DNA from: Spirosoma foliorum
GTDB taxonomy: Bacteria > Bacteroidota > Bacteroidia > Cytophagales > Spirosomataceae
Length of the DNA: 64,000 nt
NCBI RefSeq assembly: GCF_014117325.1
Contig: NZ_CP059732.1
Location: 8,011,501-8,075,500, forward strand
Reading direction: 5' to 3'
The notes under the pieces: model-generated
Told to the model about the DNA's origin: nothing
The model's input: the letters and a program-made list of their open reading frames with translations, nothing else
Database searches by the model: none
Translations under genes and position numbers: made by a program
Shown here: positions 25,661 through 35,784 of the stretch, piece by piece
How the letters are laid out: each line of letters begins with the position of its first letter
Numbering within the stretch: the stretch's first letter is position 1

Positions 25661-28429
25661 TTTGATAAAACGCCCGATCTGGATGCCAGACCCATCGGCA
25701 AGGCGGAGAATGTACGTTCCGGCGGGCAGAGACTGAATCAGAAAATCACCTTCAAATTTCCCGTTCGAGGCTTTTATCGACAGTACAGGTTGTCGTAAAA
25801 CGCCGTTTAGATCAAATAAACTAACCTGAACCTGCTTGGCCACGGGATTGGTGTAGCGAATGGAAATGGTATTTTCTGTCGGGTTTGGGTAAAAGATAAA
25901 TATACCCGCCGGATCAGCGATCGTTGTAGAGACTGTTGCCGATTGCACCAGCCGATTCGTGGACCAGCCCACACAGTTGTGCTGCGTTACCCGTACTTTG
26001 TAAGTGCCTTCCGTTGAGACAGATAGCCGATAATCAGTGGCATTCGCTAATGCACTTTCATTTCGGTACCATTGATACGTATAAGACGTGTCGATAGGCG
26101 CTTTCAGGGTAACAGTGGCGCCTTTGGGAAGACTTAATTCTGTTTCTTCAGGCATTAAATCTATAGCATTGACCGAACTAAGCTGGATGGTTGTTTCGGC
26201 GGAGAGCGCCTGGCAACCATCCTGTGTTATTCGAACCTGGTAGTTACCTGCCTGGGTAGCATTAAATGTACTTGCCTGCGCATTCGCAATGACCGAATTA
26301 TTCAGGAGCCACTCAAATGTAGTGCCTGTTAATGGAGTGCCACCTGGTGAGGTTGCTACTAAATGAACGGACGTATCTGTACGGCAAAGCCATTGATTAC
26401 CAGTTGGCGATAGTGTAACCGCGGTTGTTCGTGTCTGAACCAGAATGGGTTGCGAAGTGGCCGAACAACCGTTATCGTCGGTAATGCGAAGCGTATATGA
26501 TCCGGCTTGGGTTGCCTGATAACCAGATGAAGCCCCACCGGCCAAAATTGTTCCGTTAAGAAACCACTGGTAGTGCAAATTCGCTGAATAATTACCCGCT
26601 TGTAAAGCTAGGGTGGCTCCCGGACAAATCGTTGTATCACGCGCTGGGATAGTGGTAGCCGTTAATTGGCAATTGACACGATGGAGGCCGCTCACAATCA
26701 ATGAATAAGGCTGACTCGAATAGGTCATCTTGCCTTTGTGCGAAACCGTGATCGTATAAGTTTTTCCAGCTACAGGATTGGCGATATACACCTGTTCAAC
26801 GTTATCGCGCACATTATCTCCTCGGCTGGCGGCTTGTGCCGGTTTCGCCGGATCAAGAGCAAACGGCAGATTGGTCTGTTGGCCGTCGCTGATCCGTAAA
26901 TCGAGGTCATTGATAAGTTTGGGCGTCGGGCTGTCTACCGAGCTGGGCACAACGCTGGTGGCTACCCCTTCGGGATCGGTCCAGGACAAGGTGACAATCA
27001 ATGGCTCATTGCCCTGAGCGACGATGGATCGGCTGTAGGTATTACCGGCGATCAGACTTTGTTCGAGAACCAGGTGTGCCAACTCCTCATTGAGTAACAA
27101 ACGAGCGGCAGCTTCGGTATTTAACAAGCCCCATCCCTGCCGATAATCGGGACCTGCTGCCGGATTAGGCCGATCGGCGGTGTGTAGAGCCAATCCTTTG
27201 AGAGTAGCAGCCCGCATGAATTGCCCACTTGCAGGCAAGCCGCTTGCCCGCTGACGGGCGTAGAGTTCCTGTAATAGAAATAAAGAGCCGGATACATTGG
27301 CCGATGCCATCGAGGTACCGCTATAGTTACCGTAATCCGTATTCGATGTACCGATAGACGACAACACATCGGAGCCAATTCCCAGTAAATCGGGCTTAAT
27401 GCGTCCGTCATCAGTAGGCCCCCAACCACTAAACGCCGTTGAGCCAACTAAAGTGGGCACGTTTGCATTGGCATATGTCACATCGGCAGCCCCAATTGTC
27501 AATACGTTTTTGGCCGTGGCTTCGGCCGGAATTACATCATAAGCATCGTTTCGACTGCGGGCAATTGTGCTTTGGGTAGTCGTGTTTCGGAGATAATACG
27601 CCGTTCCGGTGGGTGGCCCGGTTTCACTACGTTTATTATCCGCCGAGCGGACCATCAAAAAGTAGGGGTTGTTATAGGCAATTCGGTCGAGGTCCTGCGC
27701 TTTGCTTGTATAAAAGCCAAACAAATAATCTTCGGTTGCGCTGATGGTTGTATTGCCCCACCATTCCCATTTTAAGTTCGAGTCGGTGCCGGGCCGGGAG
27801 GCATTGTATACCCAGCCAACTACGGGTCCGTAAGCGTGGTTGGAAAGCAGTAAGTTAGGAGCTGCCGTGAGCAACTCCGTCACATCGTCGGTATAATCCC
27901 AGACCGATAATTGGGCACCGTAAGCCATTCCTTTGGCCAATGGATTCACCCCCTTACCCACAAGCGTTCCCGCGAGGTGCGTAGTGTGGTCATTGACTCC
28001 GGTGATGTTATCTTTCTGGGTGATCTTGGCTCCTTTCGTTGTGGTTCCGCTGAACTCCTGATGCGATTCCAGTACTCGGCCACCGTCCCATAAACCCAGC
28101 CGACCAGCCATTGCGGGTGAGCTGCCTGATAGCGAAATGGCTAATGAGCCACCACCTTGTAGCGCCACTGTTCGGGTTCCTCGGGCCGCTTCAACATTAT
28201 GCAGCGAATAATAAACAGGTTGCCCCAGAACGTCGACCTCCTGAAGTCGGAAAACGCGGTGATTGGAATAGTTTTTGTAGAGAGGCCAATTGTTCTGAAG
28301 CGCCAGCGCAAGGGTTCGTTTTCGGTTCTGAGTATAGCGATTTACCAGCTCAGTTTGCCAGGGTAGTTGTTTTTTGGATGAGACAGACTGCGCCCAGACG
28401 AGGCTATCAACCCCGTTTATCAACACCAA
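25655..28429 (-). CDS. T9SS-exported S8 family protease with Ig-like repeats
   Basis: A secreted subtilase of at least 924 residues. The catalytic motifs are Asp in LGLWDGGRV, His in NDHTTHLAGT and Ser in SGTSMASANVSGSL. A jelly-roll-like section, then three Ig-like repeats with YQWFLNG/YQWYRN and AGSYTLRITD patterns, lead to a C-terminal T9SS sorting domain (IFYPNPTENTISIRY, SLPAGTYILRLADG). The start is odd. The only GTG/TTG codons near the N-terminus (TTG at 28429) lie inside the signal-peptide core. The frame is open upstream to the stop of the preceding gene and encodes a plausible signal peptide (WRVFRLSLCLILVL). Translation may start at a rare codon such as CTG 28519. It is a tandem paralogue of the next gene. 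Confidence 0.88.
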   Translation of the reverse strand: MVLINGVDSLVWAQSVSSKKQLPWQTELVNRYTQNRKRTLALALQNNWPLYKNYSNHRVFRLQEVDVLGQPVYYSLHNVEAARGTRTVALQGGGSLAISLSGSSPAMAGRLGLWDGGRVLESHQEFSGTTTKGAKITQKDNITGVNDHTTHLAGTLVGKGVNPLAKGMAYGAQLSVWDYTDDVTELLTAAPNLLLSNHAYGPVVGWVYNASRPGTDSNLKWEWWGNTTISATEDYLFGFYTSKAQDLDRIAYNNPYFLMVRSADNKRSETGPPTGTAYYLRNTTTQSTIARSRNDAYDVIPAEATAKNVLTIGAADVTYANANVPTLVGSTAFSGWGPTDDGRIKPDLLGIGSDVLSSIGTSNTDYGNYSGTSMASANVSGSLFLLQELYARQRASGLPASGQFMRAATLKGLALHTADRPNPAAGPDYRQGWGLLNTEAAARLLLNEELAHLVLEQSLIAGNTYSRSIVAQGNEPLIVTLSWTDPEGVATSVVPSSVDSPTPKLINDLDLRISDGQQTNLPFALDPAKPAQAASRGDNVRDNVEQVYIANPVAGKTYTITVSHKGKMTYSSQPYSLIVSGLHRVNCQLTATTIPARDTTICPGATLALQAGNYSANLHYQWFLNGTILAGGASSGYQATQAGSYTLRITDDNGCSATSQPILVQTRTTAVTLSPTGNQWLCRTDTSVHLVATSPGGTPLTGTTFEWLLNNSVIANAQASTFNATQAGNYQVRITQDGCQALSAETTIQLSSVNAIDLMPEETELSLPKGATVTLKAPIDTSYTYQWYRNESALANATDYRLSVSTEGTYKVRVTQHNCVGWSTNRLVQSATVSTTIADPAGIFIFYPNPTENTISIRYTNPVAKQVQVSLFDLNGVLRQPVLSIKASNGKFEGDFLIQSLPAGTYILRLADGSGIQIGRFIKK

Positions 28430-28531
28430 AATAAGGCAGAGCGATAGGCGAAAAACCCGCCAAATACTGCGCTGTGCCTTATTTTGAGTGACTGTGCGAT
28501 TCTTGTTGAGAAGTGTCAGATGCGAGTTAGG

Positions 28532-31500
28532 TTATTGCTTTTGGATTCGTTTCACCCGAACGCTTTGCGTCCGGTCATCGCCAACAACCACAAAAAACGT
28601 ACCGCCGGGAAGGCTCGACACATCTAATATCGCCGAATAATTTTTTCCATCGAGTTGCAAAGCGCCCGTTTGAACGGTACGGCCCTGAATATCAGTCAGG
28701 CGAAGCGCTGGAGCCTTGGATAGAGATGCTGAAACGGCCAGTGAGACCGTCACTTGTTTGGTTGCCGGGTTCGGGTAAACCGCCAGTTCGTCGTCGCTCA
28801 ATAGAGGTTCGGTGGCCAAAATCGTCAGAACAACTTCGTTAGAAATCGCCACGCCACAGCCATTCACATTGCCCTGGACTGTATATCTGCCTGATTGTAC
28901 TACTGTAAAGGTGGTTCCGGTTGCACCGGCAATAGCTACCCCATTCAATAACCATTGAATGTTTGAAATAGCGTTGGTTGTCAGAACAAAACCATTGGCC
29001 ACCAGGGTTGGCGTTTGCGCTGTATTAAGCGATACCGCTACCGCCGATGAACGAGTGGAGGGGCAACTATTAGCCACCTGAAGCGCATACGAGCCTGCTG
29101 CCGTAACCTGAAGCGTACTGCTGGTGGCACCGCTTATCGCTGCGTTACTTTTATACCACTGATACGTTAGTCCAGCCCCCGTTGTAACAGCTTGCAAAGC
29201 AATACTTGAGCCCTGACAAATACTTACCGACCCATTGGGCGTAATGGTGGCCGTTGGCGATGTACTGGTGGTAGGAATTACAGCTGTTCGTTGCGGGTTG
29301 GGGCAGTCGAGCGATCTGACTTTCAGATTATAGAAATAATACCAGGCCGTTTTAAGGGTATCGGTCGTGCTGCCGCTAGTATATAACGACCCCTTTATCG
29401 ATACAATAGGCGTACCCGTCGAGGTTTTGAGCTGATACGGGAATCCGTTTACACCCACGTTACTTCGGAAAATAGAAGCACCCCCAGAATAGTCGATCGT
29501 AATTTGATAATCGCCTGCTTCCGGAATGCGTAAGTTAAGCGGGTAAACAGCCCCCTGATCATTGGGATCGTCAACTAATTGACCACTTGTTGTGGCCGTC
29601 AGGCTCTGATTCCGGGTTGGGTTAACGTCGAGCGTTACACTGGAAATAGCCGTGTTGTCGTACTTCCGAACTGTGAAAGTTAATTGCCCCGCATTACCAA
29701 TGTAGAGCCGGGCACTCTCAATAATAACGGGTACGGTGGTTGAAATAAGCGGATAAGGCCCGAAGTTGCCGCTATAAGTTCCGCCACCAAATGCATTTTT
29801 GTCGACAGGGCCTACCGTGCCTGAGAACGTATTCAGCGTGGCATAAAACTGCCTGCTCGTTGGTAGTTTCGGGACGGATGTCTGATTGCCAGCCGCCAGC
29901 AAGTTACCGCCCGCCGACGCGTCGTACCAGAACGCTGTACCACCCCCGGTATTTCGCAGGAAGATCGTTGTATCTGTTCCGCATTGGGTTGCGGTGAATA
30001 GGCCACTGGCGGGAGCAGGAGCCGTTGTACGGGTTTCTGTGACGCTGTTATTCGTCGCGTTCTGGTCCGTACTTAGGTTTGTTGTAATCGTAAACGTATA
30101 CGTTTGACCGGCTACCAACGTGCTGGCTGCCGGTAACTGAAGTGTCAGAACACTTTCCCGGAAAGCAGCTACGGTAGGAACGACACCGCTTAATGTTGTT
30201 AACTCAACATTATTCGCATCCGTGATCTTAACGCTAACCGGTACATTTGTCTGATCGGCGGTTCCGTAGTTGTGTACCCGTACCGATATGGCCATATCGG
30301 TATTGGTTTGACCACAGAAGTTAGCCTCCGGCGAAACCAGTGCTGTTGCGCCAACATCGTTCAGTGTCTGCACTACATTCAATAGATAATCCTGCGTTTC
30401 GCCGTTTCCATAAAGGCCACAGGCTGCTACCGATGCGGCATTGTCGGTTTCGGTAGCCACCAGGCGAAATTTGATAATCTGTCCGTTGGTTACGCTGGTT
30501 GGAATAGTAAGGGTGGTTGTGAATTGCGCTGAGTTCGCCAGCACACTCGAGGTCGCGAGGGTTTCACCAGCGTCGTCGAAGCTGCCATTCTGATTCCAGT
30601 CAGCAAAGGCTTTAACAACTACGTTTTTGGTTGCCCCACAGGTGCCCAGTGATACGGTTAAGGGAAGCTGTTGGCCAGCCTGAATGGTTGTCGACACTTG
30701 TGAGAAGTCGCTATACGACGTACAGCCACTTGCACCTGCCTGATCGATGGTCCCAATTTGTACGCGACTAATTTTGGTATCGGCAGTTGAGGTTGGCCGC
30801 GATTCACAATAAGCTTTACCACCTGCTCCACTCACTAAAAGTGCGTAATCCTGTTTGCTCCCGTTTAAGGTGCCTTTGTGTGCAATGACCAGCGTATAGG
30901 TCTTCCCGGGTATCGAATTATCGATGACGACCTTCTCAATGTTATCGCGGATGTTATCGCCGTGGGTAGCGGCATTGACTGGATTATTTGGGTCTAGTAT
31001 CCAGGGCTGTGTTGTCGTCGTCCCATCGTTGATGCGCAAATCAAGGTCGTTGACGAGCTTCGGCGTTCGATCATTCAGAACACTCGTAGGAGTACCCGCC
31101 GGATCGGTCCAGCAAATGGTGGCAACTAACTGGCCACGCCCAGACGCGGTTACCCGAATTGTATCACGTTGCCCTTGGGTGAGGGTTCGTTCACTCAGTA
31201 AATTGCTTTGGTCGGTATTGCCGATGACCTTAGCGGCCCGCTCCATATTGAGTAAGCCCCAGCCAAACTTATAATCGGGACCCGGTGTCGGACCGGCTTC
31301 ATCGGCGGTATGTAAAACCAATCCACGAAGCGTCGATGAGCGCATGTATTTGCCCGAATTGAGCTGAGCGTAATATTCCTGAAGTAAGAGAATCGATCCC
31401 GACACGTTCGGCGAAGCCATTGAAGTGCCGCTTAAGATGACATAGGCACTGTCGGTACTGGAATTGGCCGAAAAGACGTTAACCCCGATACCCACAATGT

Positions 31501-32581
31501 CTGGTTTAATTCGACCATCATCGGCTGGACCCCAACTGCTGAAATCGGCGATTACAACATCACTGGGTTGATTATAACCATAAAGCGGATAGTTGGCAGC
31601 ACCCACACTCAGAATGTTTTTCGCTACTCCATTCGTTGAAATTTGATCGTATCCGTTCTGGGTGTCGCGGAGGACTGTGCTGATTTTTCGGTTGTGATTG
31701 ACCAGAATATATGGCTGGCCTGCCCCCGGAAACCCATCGGCACCATGATCGTTCCCCGCCGACTTTACCATGAGATAATAAGGGGCGGAGTTAGCAATTT
31801 GATCCCAGCTCTGTGTCCGTGAATCGTACTGACCGAATTTGTAATCGTACGTCTGGTTAACGGTCGTATCGCCGTACCATTCCCACTGGGTCGATCCTGT
31901 GAGGTCAGGATTGTATTGATAGCCAGCTAGTATGCCATAGGAGTGATTGGATACAAGTAGGTTAGGCGAGGCCGTAGTCATTTCCGATACATCGCTGGTA
32001 TAATCCCACGCTTGTAATTTGGCGCCAAACGCCATGCCCCTTGCCAGCGCATTCACTCCCGCACCGATCATCGTAGTGGCTACGTGTGATGGATGCTCTT
32101 CGTCGGCAACGGCTGTACTAGCCTTATCATTTTGCGTAATGCGACCTGTTAATTCAACGTGAGTAGCCCGAACAGCACCACCATCCCAGATACCCAGTTT
32201 GTTTTGTACCGATGCACTACTACCCGATAAATTCAACCCAAGACTACCGCCTGAATAAAGTGATGAGGTGTGCGTGGCAGTGGCGACTTGTGAATTGCCA
32301 ACCGTAGTGCCATAATATACGAGGTTACCCCGATCATCGACACCCGCTAGCTCAACGATGCGACCATTTTGGCGGATTGCCCGAAGCGGAAGATTTGATT
32401 TTTTCGCCAGCGAAAGAGCCCGGCTATAATTAGCATCGAAGGTTTTCTGAATGGTTTTTTGAAGCTGATTGATCTGCTGCCGCTGCGTAGCGGAGTAGGG
32501 TATAGACTGGGCGAATAAGCGTGTGGATGCGAAAACCAAAACGATTAGCCAACCTCTGGAAAACCATAAACGTTGAGACAT
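28532..32581 (-). CDS. Giant T9SS-exported S8 family protease with GEVED, CARDB-like and Ig-like domains
   Basis: A 1349-residue cell-surface or secreted protease. The signal peptide is WLIVLVFASTRLFAQ. The subtilase triad is Asp in LGIWDGGAV, His in EEHPSHVATTMIG and Ser in LSGTSMASPNVSGSI. A GEVED-type segment follows (FADWNQNGSFDDAGETLA, around residue 690), then a CARDB-like module (VRVHNYGTADQTNVPVSVKI), more beta domains and Ig-like repeats (LTYQWYKSNAAISGA, IQWLLNGVAIAGATG). The T9SS sorting domain (LAVYPNPATKQVTVSL) is at the end. It is the first gene of a two-gene leftward unit with a paralogue whose frame begins directly after its stop. Confidence 0.92.
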   Translation of the reverse strand: MSQRLWFSRGWLIVLVFASTRLFAQSIPYSATQRQQINQLQKTIQKTFDANYSRALSLAKKSNLPLRAIRQNGRIVELAGVDDRGNLVYYGTTVGNSQVATATHTSSLYSGGSLGLNLSGSSASVQNKLGIWDGGAVRATHVELTGRITQNDKASTAVADEEHPSHVATTMIGAGVNALARGMAFGAKLQAWDYTSDVSEMTTASPNLLVSNHSYGILAGYQYNPDLTGSTQWEWYGDTTVNQTYDYKFGQYDSRTQSWDQIANSAPYYLMVKSAGNDHGADGFPGAGQPYILVNHNRKISTVLRDTQNGYDQISTNGVAKNILSVGAANYPLYGYNQPSDVVIADFSSWGPADDGRIKPDIVGIGVNVFSANSSTDSAYVILSGTSMASPNVSGSILLLQEYYAQLNSGKYMRSSTLRGLVLHTADEAGPTPGPDYKFGWGLLNMERAAKVIGNTDQSNLLSERTLTQGQRDTIRVTASGRGQLVATICWTDPAGTPTSVLNDRTPKLVNDLDLRINDGTTTTQPWILDPNNPVNAATHGDNIRDNIEKVVIDNSIPGKTYTLVIAHKGTLNGSKQDYALLVSGAGGKAYCESRPTSTADTKISRVQIGTIDQAGASGCTSYSDFSQVSTTIQAGQQLPLTVSLGTCGATKNVVVKAFADWNQNGSFDDAGETLATSSVLANSAQFTTTLTIPTSVTNGQIIKFRLVATETDNAASVAACGLYGNGETQDYLLNVVQTLNDVGATALVSPEANFCGQTNTDMAISVRVHNYGTADQTNVPVSVKITDANNVELTTLSGVVPTVAAFRESVLTLQLPAASTLVAGQTYTFTITTNLSTDQNATNNSVTETRTTAPAPASGLFTATQCGTDTTIFLRNTGGGTAFWYDASAGGNLLAAGNQTSVPKLPTSRQFYATLNTFSGTVGPVDKNAFGGGTYSGNFGPYPLISTTVPVIIESARLYIGNAGQLTFTVRKYDNTAISSVTLDVNPTRNQSLTATTSGQLVDDPNDQGAVYPLNLRIPEAGDYQITIDYSGGASIFRSNVGVNGFPYQLKTSTGTPIVSIKGSLYTSGSTTDTLKTAWYYFYNLKVRSLDCPNPQRTAVIPTTSTSPTATITPNGSVSICQGSSIALQAVTTGAGLTYQWYKSNAAISGATSSTLQVTAAGSYALQVANSCPSTRSSAVAVSLNTAQTPTLVANGFVLTTNAISNIQWLLNGVAIAGATGTTFTVVQSGRYTVQGNVNGCGVAISNEVVLTILATEPLLSDDELAVYPNPATKQVTVSLAVSASLSKAPALRLTDIQGRTVQTGALQLDGKNYSAILDVSSLPGGTFFVVVGDDRTQSVRVKRIQKQ

Positions 32582-32923
32582 AAAAATAAGCTTCCTGATA
32601 AGACGTATGAAATGATTACGAACAAAGGGTATTTTCCGTTGCGTAATAGGCCGGTGTTATGGGGTATTAACAAACTTTTAATAATGCTTGCCGATAATTT
32701 ACTATCTAAAATTATAAAGTTGCTATACTTAACGAATCTGTAACGTCAAATACAGTCAACGGGTTATCATTCTCTACCCAAATGAGCTTTTGAAATTGCG
32801 TTAACCTTACTGACGCTAGTCAACATCAGATTATTTATTACTTATCGCTAATTTTTAATCTCCTGTTGATTAAACGCTTACGGCTTTAACTTGTCATACG
32901 CTTATTGTGAACGTTTAAGCCGT
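32582..32923. other. Divergent promoter region between the giant protease and DUF1800 genes
   Basis: About 340 AT-rich bases without a gene. It carries TTGTCATACG (32891-32900) and its exact inverted copy CGTATGACAA (32921-32930), which overlaps the DUF1800 start codon. The flanking CGGCTTTAAC / GTTTAAGCCG are nearly complementary, so the DUF1800 start could be masked by a hairpin or bound by a dimeric regulator. No clean TAnnTTTG box was found. Confidence 0.5.
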
Positions 32924-34360
32924 ATGACAAACCTAACCAGACAGCAACAAACGCGGTACCTGTTTGCACGAGCTGGCTTCGGAGCCACGCCCGCCGAGCT
33001 TGATGAGGCCGCTCGCAAACCCCTGAAAAAAGTGGTGAGGCAGCTGTTTAACGACAGCGATTCGGTGACCGATCTGCGAGTGGTTGATGCCGATACCAAC
33101 GAGACGAAAAAGCAACTCAAAGGCATGTTTCAGAATGGGCAACTGGATAAAGACATGCTGAAAGAGCGAATCCGGGACAATGCCGAGAAGGTGCGTGATC
33201 TGAATCTGCAATGGCTCGACCAGATGTCAACGGGTAAGGCCGCTCTGCGCGAAAAGATGGCTTTGTTCTGGCATGGGCACTTTGCCTGTCGGGCCCAGGG
33301 GCGGAATCCGCTGTTTATGCAGCAATACGCCAACACCATTCGCCAACATGCACTCGGTAAGTTTAGTGATTTATTGATGGCGGTGTCGAAAGAACCGGCC
33401 ATGTTGCAATTCCTGAACAATCAACAGAACCGAAAGAACGCGCCTAACGAAAATTTCGCGCGCGAAGTCATGGAGTTGTTCACGCTTGGGCGGGGCAACT
33501 ATTCGGAACATGATATCAAAGAAGCCGCCCGCGCCTTTACGGGCTGGCAGTTTACGCCAGATGGCCAATTCGTTTTTCGGCAGCAGGTTCACGATGAAGG
33601 GGAGAAAACCATTTTTGGCAAAACGGGTGCTTTTAAAGGAGAAGATGTTATTGCCATGCTGCTGGAGAATAAGCAGACCGCCCGGTTCATCACGGCGAAA
33701 ATCTACCGCTTCTTCGTGAACGAAACGGTAGATAAAAAACGGGTAGATGAGCTGGCCGATCAGTTTTACAAAAGCAATTATGATAGTACTGACCTGCTGG
33801 AGACCATCTTTACATCGGACTGGTTTTATGATGCTAAAAACGTGGGCGCGCATATTAAATCGCCAGTTGAGTTGTTGGCGGGATTTCGCCATACACTGGG
33901 TGTACAATTTGAGCAACCACAATCGCAGATTTTTGTCCAGCGCACACTAGGCCAATTGCTCTTCTATCCGCCCAATGTGGCAGGTTGGCCGGGGGGTAAA
34001 AACTGGATTGACTCATCGAGTCTGCTTTTCCGGATGCAACTACCGAATTACGTACTGAAAGCTGCCGACGTGACTGTGAAACCGAAAGATGAGGGCGACG
34101 TGAATGTGCAGTCGCTGGCGCGAAAAGGCGGAGCCCGATTCCAGACTAAAGTCGACTGGGCTGATTTTGAGGCTGCTTTTGCCAAAACAACCGATGCCGA
34201 GCTAACAGATACCATTGCCAGTACCTTACTGCCTTTTCCGCTTCGATCCGACCAACGCGAGTTGATCAACAAACAGACCCATTCTGGCCAGTCTCGTTCC
34301 GAACAGATTCATACTATAACCGCAGCGCTCATGAGCCTGCCGGAGTATCAGTTGACTTAA
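32924..34360 (+). CDS. DUF1800 family protein
   Basis: A 478-residue protein of the DUF1800 family. The preferred start is ATG 32924 (MTNLTRQQQTRYLFARAGFG). Characteristic stretches are MALFWHGHFAC near residue 108, NFAREVMELFTLGRGNYSEH, AARAFTGWQFTPDG and PPNVAGWPGGKNWIDSSSLL. DUF1800 genes are almost always followed by a DUF1501 gene, as here with 81 bp between. The pair is widespread in Bacteroidota and Planctomycetota. Its function is unknown, and export is thought to involve the Tat signal on the partner. Confidence 0.9.
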   Translation: MTNLTRQQQTRYLFARAGFGATPAELDEAARKPLKKVVRQLFNDSDSVTDLRVVDADTNETKKQLKGMFQNGQLDKDMLKERIRDNAEKVRDLNLQWLDQMSTGKAALREKMALFWHGHFACRAQGRNPLFMQQYANTIRQHALGKFSDLLMAVSKEPAMLQFLNNQQNRKNAPNENFAREVMELFTLGRGNYSEHDIKEAARAFTGWQFTPDGQFVFRQQVHDEGEKTIFGKTGAFKGEDVIAMLLENKQTARFITAKIYRFFVNETVDKKRVDELADQFYKSNYDSTDLLETIFTSDWFYDAKNVGAHIKSPVELLAGFRHTLGVQFEQPQSQIFVQRTLGQLLFYPPNVAGWPGGKNWIDSSSLLFRMQLPNYVLKAADVTVKPKDEGDVNVQSLARKGGARFQTKVDWADFEAAFAKTTDAELTDTIASTLLPFPLRSDQRELINKQTHSGQSRSEQIHTITAALMSLPEYQLT

Positions 34361-34364
34361 TTTT

Positions 34365-34428
34365 GAATGATAGAGTGATTGAATGATTGAATAAAGTCCG
34401 CGTCAATTATTCAATCACTCTATCATTC
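34365..34428. repeat. 20-bp inverted repeat between DUF1800 and DUF1501 genes
   Basis: Perfect 20-bp arms at 34365-34384 and 34409-34428 (GAATGATAGAGTGATTGAAT and its complement) enclose a 24-nt loop. An alternative GATTGAATAA / TTATTCAATC pairing exists. It resembles the GAATGATG-type hairpins at 36273-36334 and 39230-39399. Confidence 0.75.
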
Positions 34429-34441
34429 ACTCATTAAAACT

Positions 34442-35647
34442 ATGAACCGTAGAAACTTCCTGAAACAATCGGCTTTCACAACGGCGGGCACCATGCTGAT
34501 TCCGCACTTTCTAAAAGCCTATGAAGCGCAGATGATGGGTCAGGTATCCGCATCGAACGGAAAAATTTTAGTGGTGGTCCAGCTCTCGGGTGGGAATGAC
34601 GGGCTGAATACCGTTGTCCCGTACCGCAATGATATTTATTACCGCGAACGACCAACGATTGCCATCAAACCCGAAAAAGTACTGACACTGAACGATGAGA
34701 TTGGCCTACATCCAGCCATGACAGCACTAAAAGCATTGTATGATGAAGGCCTGGTCACCGTCATTAATAATGTTGGTTATCCTAATCCAGATCGTTCGCA
34801 CTTTCGTTCGATGGACATCTGGCAAACGGCCAGCGATTCAGACAAGTATGTAACTACTGGCTGGGTAGGTCGGTATCTGGATGCGGCTTGTGCCGGTAAA
34901 GAACATCAGCCGTTTCGGACGATTGAAGTAGATGATACGCTGAGTCTGGCCCTGAAAGGAGATACCGTGAATGGGCTGGCTGTTTTAGACCCCAAGAAGC
35001 TCTATAATCAGACGCGCAGTGATTTGGTCACTGGATTGAGCAAAGAGCATCCGTCCCACGAACCGGAATCCGTAGCGTATCTCTACAAAACACTGGCCGA
35101 AACCGTGTCGTCGGCAAACTATGTGTATGATAAAGCAAAAACGTATGCTACGCTGGCTACTTACCCAACAACTGAACTTGGCAACCGCCTAAAAACGGTT
35201 TCGCAACTCATTCAGGCGGGGGTTAGTACAAGCGTTTATTACGTATCGATCAGTGGATTCGATACACATACTAATCAGCCGGGGCAGCAGGAGCGACTTT
35301 TGGGGCAATATGCCGAAGCGGTTGGTGCCTTTATGAAGGATTTGAAAGCCTCCGGGCGTCAGAATGATGTGTTGCTCATGACGTTTTCGGAGTTTGGGCG
35401 CCGGGTGAAGCAAAACGCCAGCAATGGCACTGATCATGGTACAGCTAATAATGTATTTCTGATAGGAGGGGGATTGCCCGCCAAACGGGTTCTGAACGAA
35501 GCGCCGAATCTGACGAAATTAACCGAAGGAGATCTGACGTATTCCGTCGATTTTCGGCAAATCTACGCAACACTCCTGCACGATTACCTGGGTGCCGACG
35601 ATGTGGCTATTCTGGGTCGTAAATTCGATGGTGTGAAGATTGTGTGA
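34442..35647 (+). CDS. DUF1501 family protein with Tat-like signal
   Basis: A 401-residue protein of the DUF1501 family, distantly related to alkaline phosphatase-fold enzymes such as sulfatases. The N-terminus MNRRNFLKQSAFTTAGTML is a Tat-type signal (RRNFLK). Conserved parts include VVVQLSGGNDGLNTVVPY (about 40), NPDRSHFRSMDIWQTA (about 117), SGFDTHTNQPGQQERLL and FSEFGRRVKQNASNGTDHGT with metal-binding-type Asp/His. It is partnered with the DUF1800 gene directly upstream. The substrate is unknown. Confidence 0.9.
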   Translation: MNRRNFLKQSAFTTAGTMLIPHFLKAYEAQMMGQVSASNGKILVVVQLSGGNDGLNTVVPYRNDIYYRERPTIAIKPEKVLTLNDEIGLHPAMTALKALYDEGLVTVINNVGYPNPDRSHFRSMDIWQTASDSDKYVTTGWVGRYLDAACAGKEHQPFRTIEVDDTLSLALKGDTVNGLAVLDPKKLYNQTRSDLVTGLSKEHPSHEPESVAYLYKTLAETVSSANYVYDKAKTYATLATYPTTELGNRLKTVSQLIQAGVSTSVYYVSISGFDTHTNQPGQQERLLGQYAEAVGAFMKDLKASGRQNDVLLMTFSEFGRRVKQNASNGTDHGTANNVFLIGGGLPAKRVLNEAPNLTKLTEGDLTYSVDFRQIYATLLHDYLGADDVAILGRKFDGVKIV

Positions 35648-35784
35648 TGATTTCATCAAATGCGAATCAGATCGTCCTATTCTGGGTAGATCATTTTACA
35701 CGTATGATAAAATTTCGGGGCTATAGGTCTAATAATATGCCTGAATCTGTGTTATTTCGCAGAGAGTCAAGTTAATTATTCTGA

